This document shows, in pieces, positions 62,522 to 64,000 of a stretch of 64,000 nucleotides of DNA; the first letter of the stretch is position 1; each line of letters begins with the position of its first letter. A program made the translations under genes and the position numbers. The notes beneath the pieces are model-generated. The model worked only from the letters and a program-made list of their open reading frames with translations. It was not told where the DNA came from and made no database searches. The DNA comes from Ferdinandcohnia sp036962705 (lineage in GTDB: Bacteria > Bacillota > Bacilli > Bacillales > Bacillaceae_L): the NCBI RefSeq assembly GCF_036962705.1, contig NZ_JBALOQ010000045.1:20721-84720 (forward strand). Reading direction: 5' to 3'.

Positions 62522-62983
62522 GTGGAACAGTTTGAACTGCAAAAAATCGTGGAAGAAGTTTCTCGCGAGTTCTTTGGAAAACCATTTCTTCATAAAGCAA
62601 CCTTCAATACTCGATTGCAAACGACTGGTGGAAGGTATTTGCTGAATTCTCACAATATCGAACTAAACCCAAAATATTATCAGGAGCGTGGAATTGATGA
62701 GTTGGTAGGTATTATTAAACACGAACTTTGTCATTATCACTTGCACCTTGAAGGAAAGGGATACCAGCATCGCGATCGTGACTTTCGCAATCTCTTAAAA
62801 GCAGTAGATGCTCCTCGATTTTGTAAACCATTAGATTCTGTTAAAAGAAGAAAAACTTCAAAACAATATTTGTATACCTGTAAAAGCTGTGGGTTAGGAT
62901 ATGTAAGAAAAAGAAGGATCGATACAAATCGATATGTTTGTGGAAAATGCTCAGGGAAATTAGTAGAAATAAAAAAATATTGA
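62522..62983 (+). CDS. ydcK: SprT-like zinc metalloprotease-family protein YdcK
   Basis: A 153-residue SprT-family protein. The zinc motif HELCH is at 67-71, and a C-terminal zinc ribbon has CKSCG and CGKCSGK pairs. GTG at 62522 with AAGGAAG upstream matches the start of B. subtilis YdcK; the ATG at 62504 is an alternative. Function uncharacterised. Confidence 0.9.
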   Translation: MEQFELQKIVEEVSREFFGKPFLHKATFNTRLQTTGGRYLLNSHNIELNPKYYQERGIDELVGIIKHELCHYHLHLEGKGYQHRDRDFRNLLKAVDAPRFCKPLDSVKRRKTSKQYLYTCKSCGLGYVRKRRIDTNRYVCGKCSGKLVEIKKY

Positions 62984-63062
62984 CTCGGGTTTGTTCCTGT
63001 GATAAATTATAAAAGTCGCCGCGAAAATGGACAGACATAAAACAGAATAATAACAGATGCTC

Positions 63063-63091
63063 TTGACAACAGGAAGGTCTGTTTTTATAAT
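63063..63091 (+). promoter_or_regulatory. Promoter of the tRNA cluster
   Basis: Perfect TTGACA (63063-63068) and TATAAT (63086-63091), 17-bp spacer, 20 bp upstream of the first tRNA. Confidence 0.9.
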
Positions 63092-63111
63092 TAATATTGT
63101 CGCAACATTAT

Positions 63112-63186
63112 TCCGCAGTAGCTCAGTGGTAGAGCTATCGGCTGTTAACCGATCGGTCGTAGGTTCGAATCCTACCTGCGGAGCCA
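63112..63186 (+). tRNA. tRNA-Asn (GTT)
   Basis: Full cloverleaf: acceptor TCCGCAG / CTGCGGA, discriminator G, encoded CCA, TTCGAAT T-loop, anticodon GTT in CTGTTAA. Confidence 0.97.
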
Positions 63187-63188
63187 AT

Positions 63189-63279
63189 GGGGAAGTACTC
63201 AAGAGGCTGAAGAGGCGCCCCTGCTAAGGGTGTAGGTCGCGTAAGCGGCGCGAGGGTTCAAATCCCTCCTTCTCCGCCA
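63189..63279 (+). tRNA. tRNA-Ser (GCT)
   Basis: A 91-nt class II tRNA with long variable arm. Acceptor GGGGAAG / CTTCTCC (one G-U), discriminator G, CCA encoded, anticodon GCT in CTGCTAA. Confidence 0.96.
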
Positions 63280-63288
63280 TTTTAAAAT

Positions 63289-63360
63289 GGCCCGTTGGTC
63301 AAGCGGTTAAGACACCGCCCTTTCACGGCGGTAACACGGGTTCGAATCCCGTACGGGTCA
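63289..63360 (+). tRNA. tRNA-Glu (TTC)
   Basis: Acceptor GGCCCGT / ACGGGTC, discriminator A; anticodon TTC in CTTTCAC. CCA is not encoded (the next bases are TAC), so it must be added after transcription, unlike the neighbouring tRNAs. Confidence 0.95.
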
Positions 63361-63417
63361 TACAATCATGGGATGTAGGATTGTGAATTCCTACCTCCCA
63401 TTTCTATCTCTATATAT

Positions 63418-63493
63418 GGAGGATTAGCTCAGCTGGGAGAGCACCTGCCTTACAAGCAGGGGGTCGGCGGTTCGATCCCGTCATCCTCCACCA
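63418..63493 (+). tRNA. tRNA-Val (TAC)
   Basis: Acceptor GGAGGAT / ATCCTCC, discriminator A, CCA encoded; anticodon TAC in CTTACAA. Confidence 0.97.
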
Positions 63494-63529
63494 TGAATTT
63501 TTTTGGGTTTACTGTTATAAAAGGTTTCA

Positions 63530-63640
63530 AAGGATAATTTGGAATGTCGACGATATTCCGTGTTATTTCCTACTGAAATAACCCAAAATATCCTCTTGCG
63601 GAGAAGCTTCATGAAGCATATTCGAAGAAGAGGATTCGTG
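63530..63640. other. Hairpin-rich spacer between tRNA-Val and tRNA-Gln
   Basis: Three successive inverted repeats: GGAAT..ATTCC, GTTATTTC-CTACT-GAAATAAC, and ATCCTCTT..AAGAGGAT with an internal GCTTC-AT-GAAGC. They may be processing or termination signals inside the tRNA operon. Confidence 0.6.
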
Positions 63641-63652
63641 AAGATTATTCAA

Positions 63653-63727
63653 TGGGCTATAGCCAAGCGGTAAGGCAACGGACTTTGACTCCGTCATTCG
63701 TAGGTTCGAATCCTGCTAGCCCAGCCA
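63653..63727 (+). tRNA. tRNA-Gln (TTG)
   Basis: Acceptor TGGGCTA / TAGCCCA, discriminator G, CCA encoded; anticodon TTG in CTTTGAC. Confidence 0.96.
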
Positions 63728-63736
63728 TTTTCTTAC

Positions 63737-63763
63737 GAGCCATTAGCTCAGTTGGTAGAGCAT
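63737..63763 (+). pseudogene. 5' fragment of tRNA-Lys
   Basis: The first 27 nt of tRNA-Lys (acceptor 5' strand, D arm, to AGAGCAT), plus a few bases before it, are duplicated here and then diverge into unrelated sequence with no anticodon stem or T arm. Confidence 0.88.
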
Positions 63764-63893
63764 GCCGTAACATCGTTGTGTCGGCATCTGCGCTGGCATG
63801 CGAGGAGTATCGAAGATATGACGAGCACAATAGATGCTCTTACTATTTTTAAAAGATACCCAGAAGAATACTTCAAATCATAATTTTTATTAC

Positions 63894-63969
63894 GAGCCAT
63901 TAGCTCAGTTGGTAGAGCATCTGACTTTTAATCAGAGGGTCGAAGGTTCGAGTCCTTCATGGCTCACCA
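63894..63969 (+). tRNA. tRNA-Lys (TTT)
   Basis: Acceptor GAGCCAT / ATGGCTC, discriminator A, CCA encoded; anticodon TTT in CTTTTAA. Confidence 0.97.
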
Positions 63970-63982
63970 TTTAAATAGTTTT

Positions 63983-64000
63983 GCGGGTGTGGCGGAATTG
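63983..64000 (+). tRNA. tRNA-Leu, 5' part only
   Basis: GCGGGTGTGGCGGAATTG is the typical start of a bacterial tRNA-Leu (acceptor and D arm). The gene runs off the window, so the anticodon is not visible. In B. subtilis a tRNA-Leu gene of the same cluster is the ICEBs1 attachment site. Confidence 0.85.

Noticed and set aside
63652..63852. A 66-codon ORF over tRNA-Gln and the tRNA-Lys fragment
   Set aside because: It is a translation of tRNA genes and their spacer.

Overview
The window is a low-GC Gram-positive chromosome fragment from a Bacillaceae member. Strong AGGAGG-type ribosome binding sites, frequent GTG and TTG starts, T-box leaders, many intrinsic terminators, a sporulation gene (cmpA) and long synteny with Bacillus subtilis all point that way. 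From about 47.7 kb the order ddl-murF-cshA-ydbS-ydbT-rhomboid-acpS-ydcC-alr-ndoAI-ndoA-tex-cmpA-ydcK-tRNA cluster is the B. subtilis ydb/ydc order, but the rsb-sigB block that B. subtilis has between ndoA and tex is absent. The assembly is a draft: there is a run of N at 7881-8016 and at least two likely single-base frameshifts.

Layout. 0-8 kb: end of a thiamine-diphosphate enzyme, an SDR stress-type dehydrogenase, a MOSC protein, proline synthesis (proC plus a proB scrap), and a divergent TetR/RND efflux pair (SwrC type). 8-17 kb: MerR-TipAS regulator, ferredoxin, a prolyl-4-hydroxylase-like oxygenase, and a LacI-controlled sugar operon (glycogen-debranching-type hydrolase, lipoprotein, two permeases, no ATPase). 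17-25 kb: flavin reductase, YhaQP-like ABC exporter, metallo-hydrolase, cardiolipin synthase, an eroded BceB-type permease. 25-31 kb: a frameshifted trans-sulfuration enzyme, then a T-box (best read as Met) in front of a SAM hydrolase and a complete ECF importer. 31-38 kb: DUF4097 protein, HxlR/CatE quinone-response pair, GreA-like small protein, T-box-controlled tyrS, CAP-domain lipoprotein, cyclase-family hydrolase. 38-44 kb: N-acetylglucosamine locus nagP-nagA-nagB-nagR plus an unassigned TIM-barrel gene, with two identical NagR-type operators. 44-47 kb: VanZ, rhodanese, MerR and CorC-type proteins. 47-63 kb: cell wall, RNA helicase and toxin-antitoxin genes of the ydb/ydc block. 63-64 kb: tRNA Asn-Ser-Glu-Val-Gln-(Lys fragment)-Lys-(Leu partial).

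The most unusual material lies between genes. Three unrelated tandem arrays (8.95, 34.8 and 47.3 kb) share a period of 52-53 bp and carry inverted-repeat ends; one shows a compensatory base change and another sits inside the tyrS leader. A separate interspersed element of about 133 bp begins exactly at the stop codon of its host gene in two copies, with a palindrome whose arms differ between copies but stay complementary; the end of a further copy abuts the assembly gap. On the gene side, the Met T-box/SAM hydrolase/ECF operon suggests scavenging of an adenosylated methionine compound, and the TIM-barrel gene in the nag operon is an unassigned partner of amino-sugar use.
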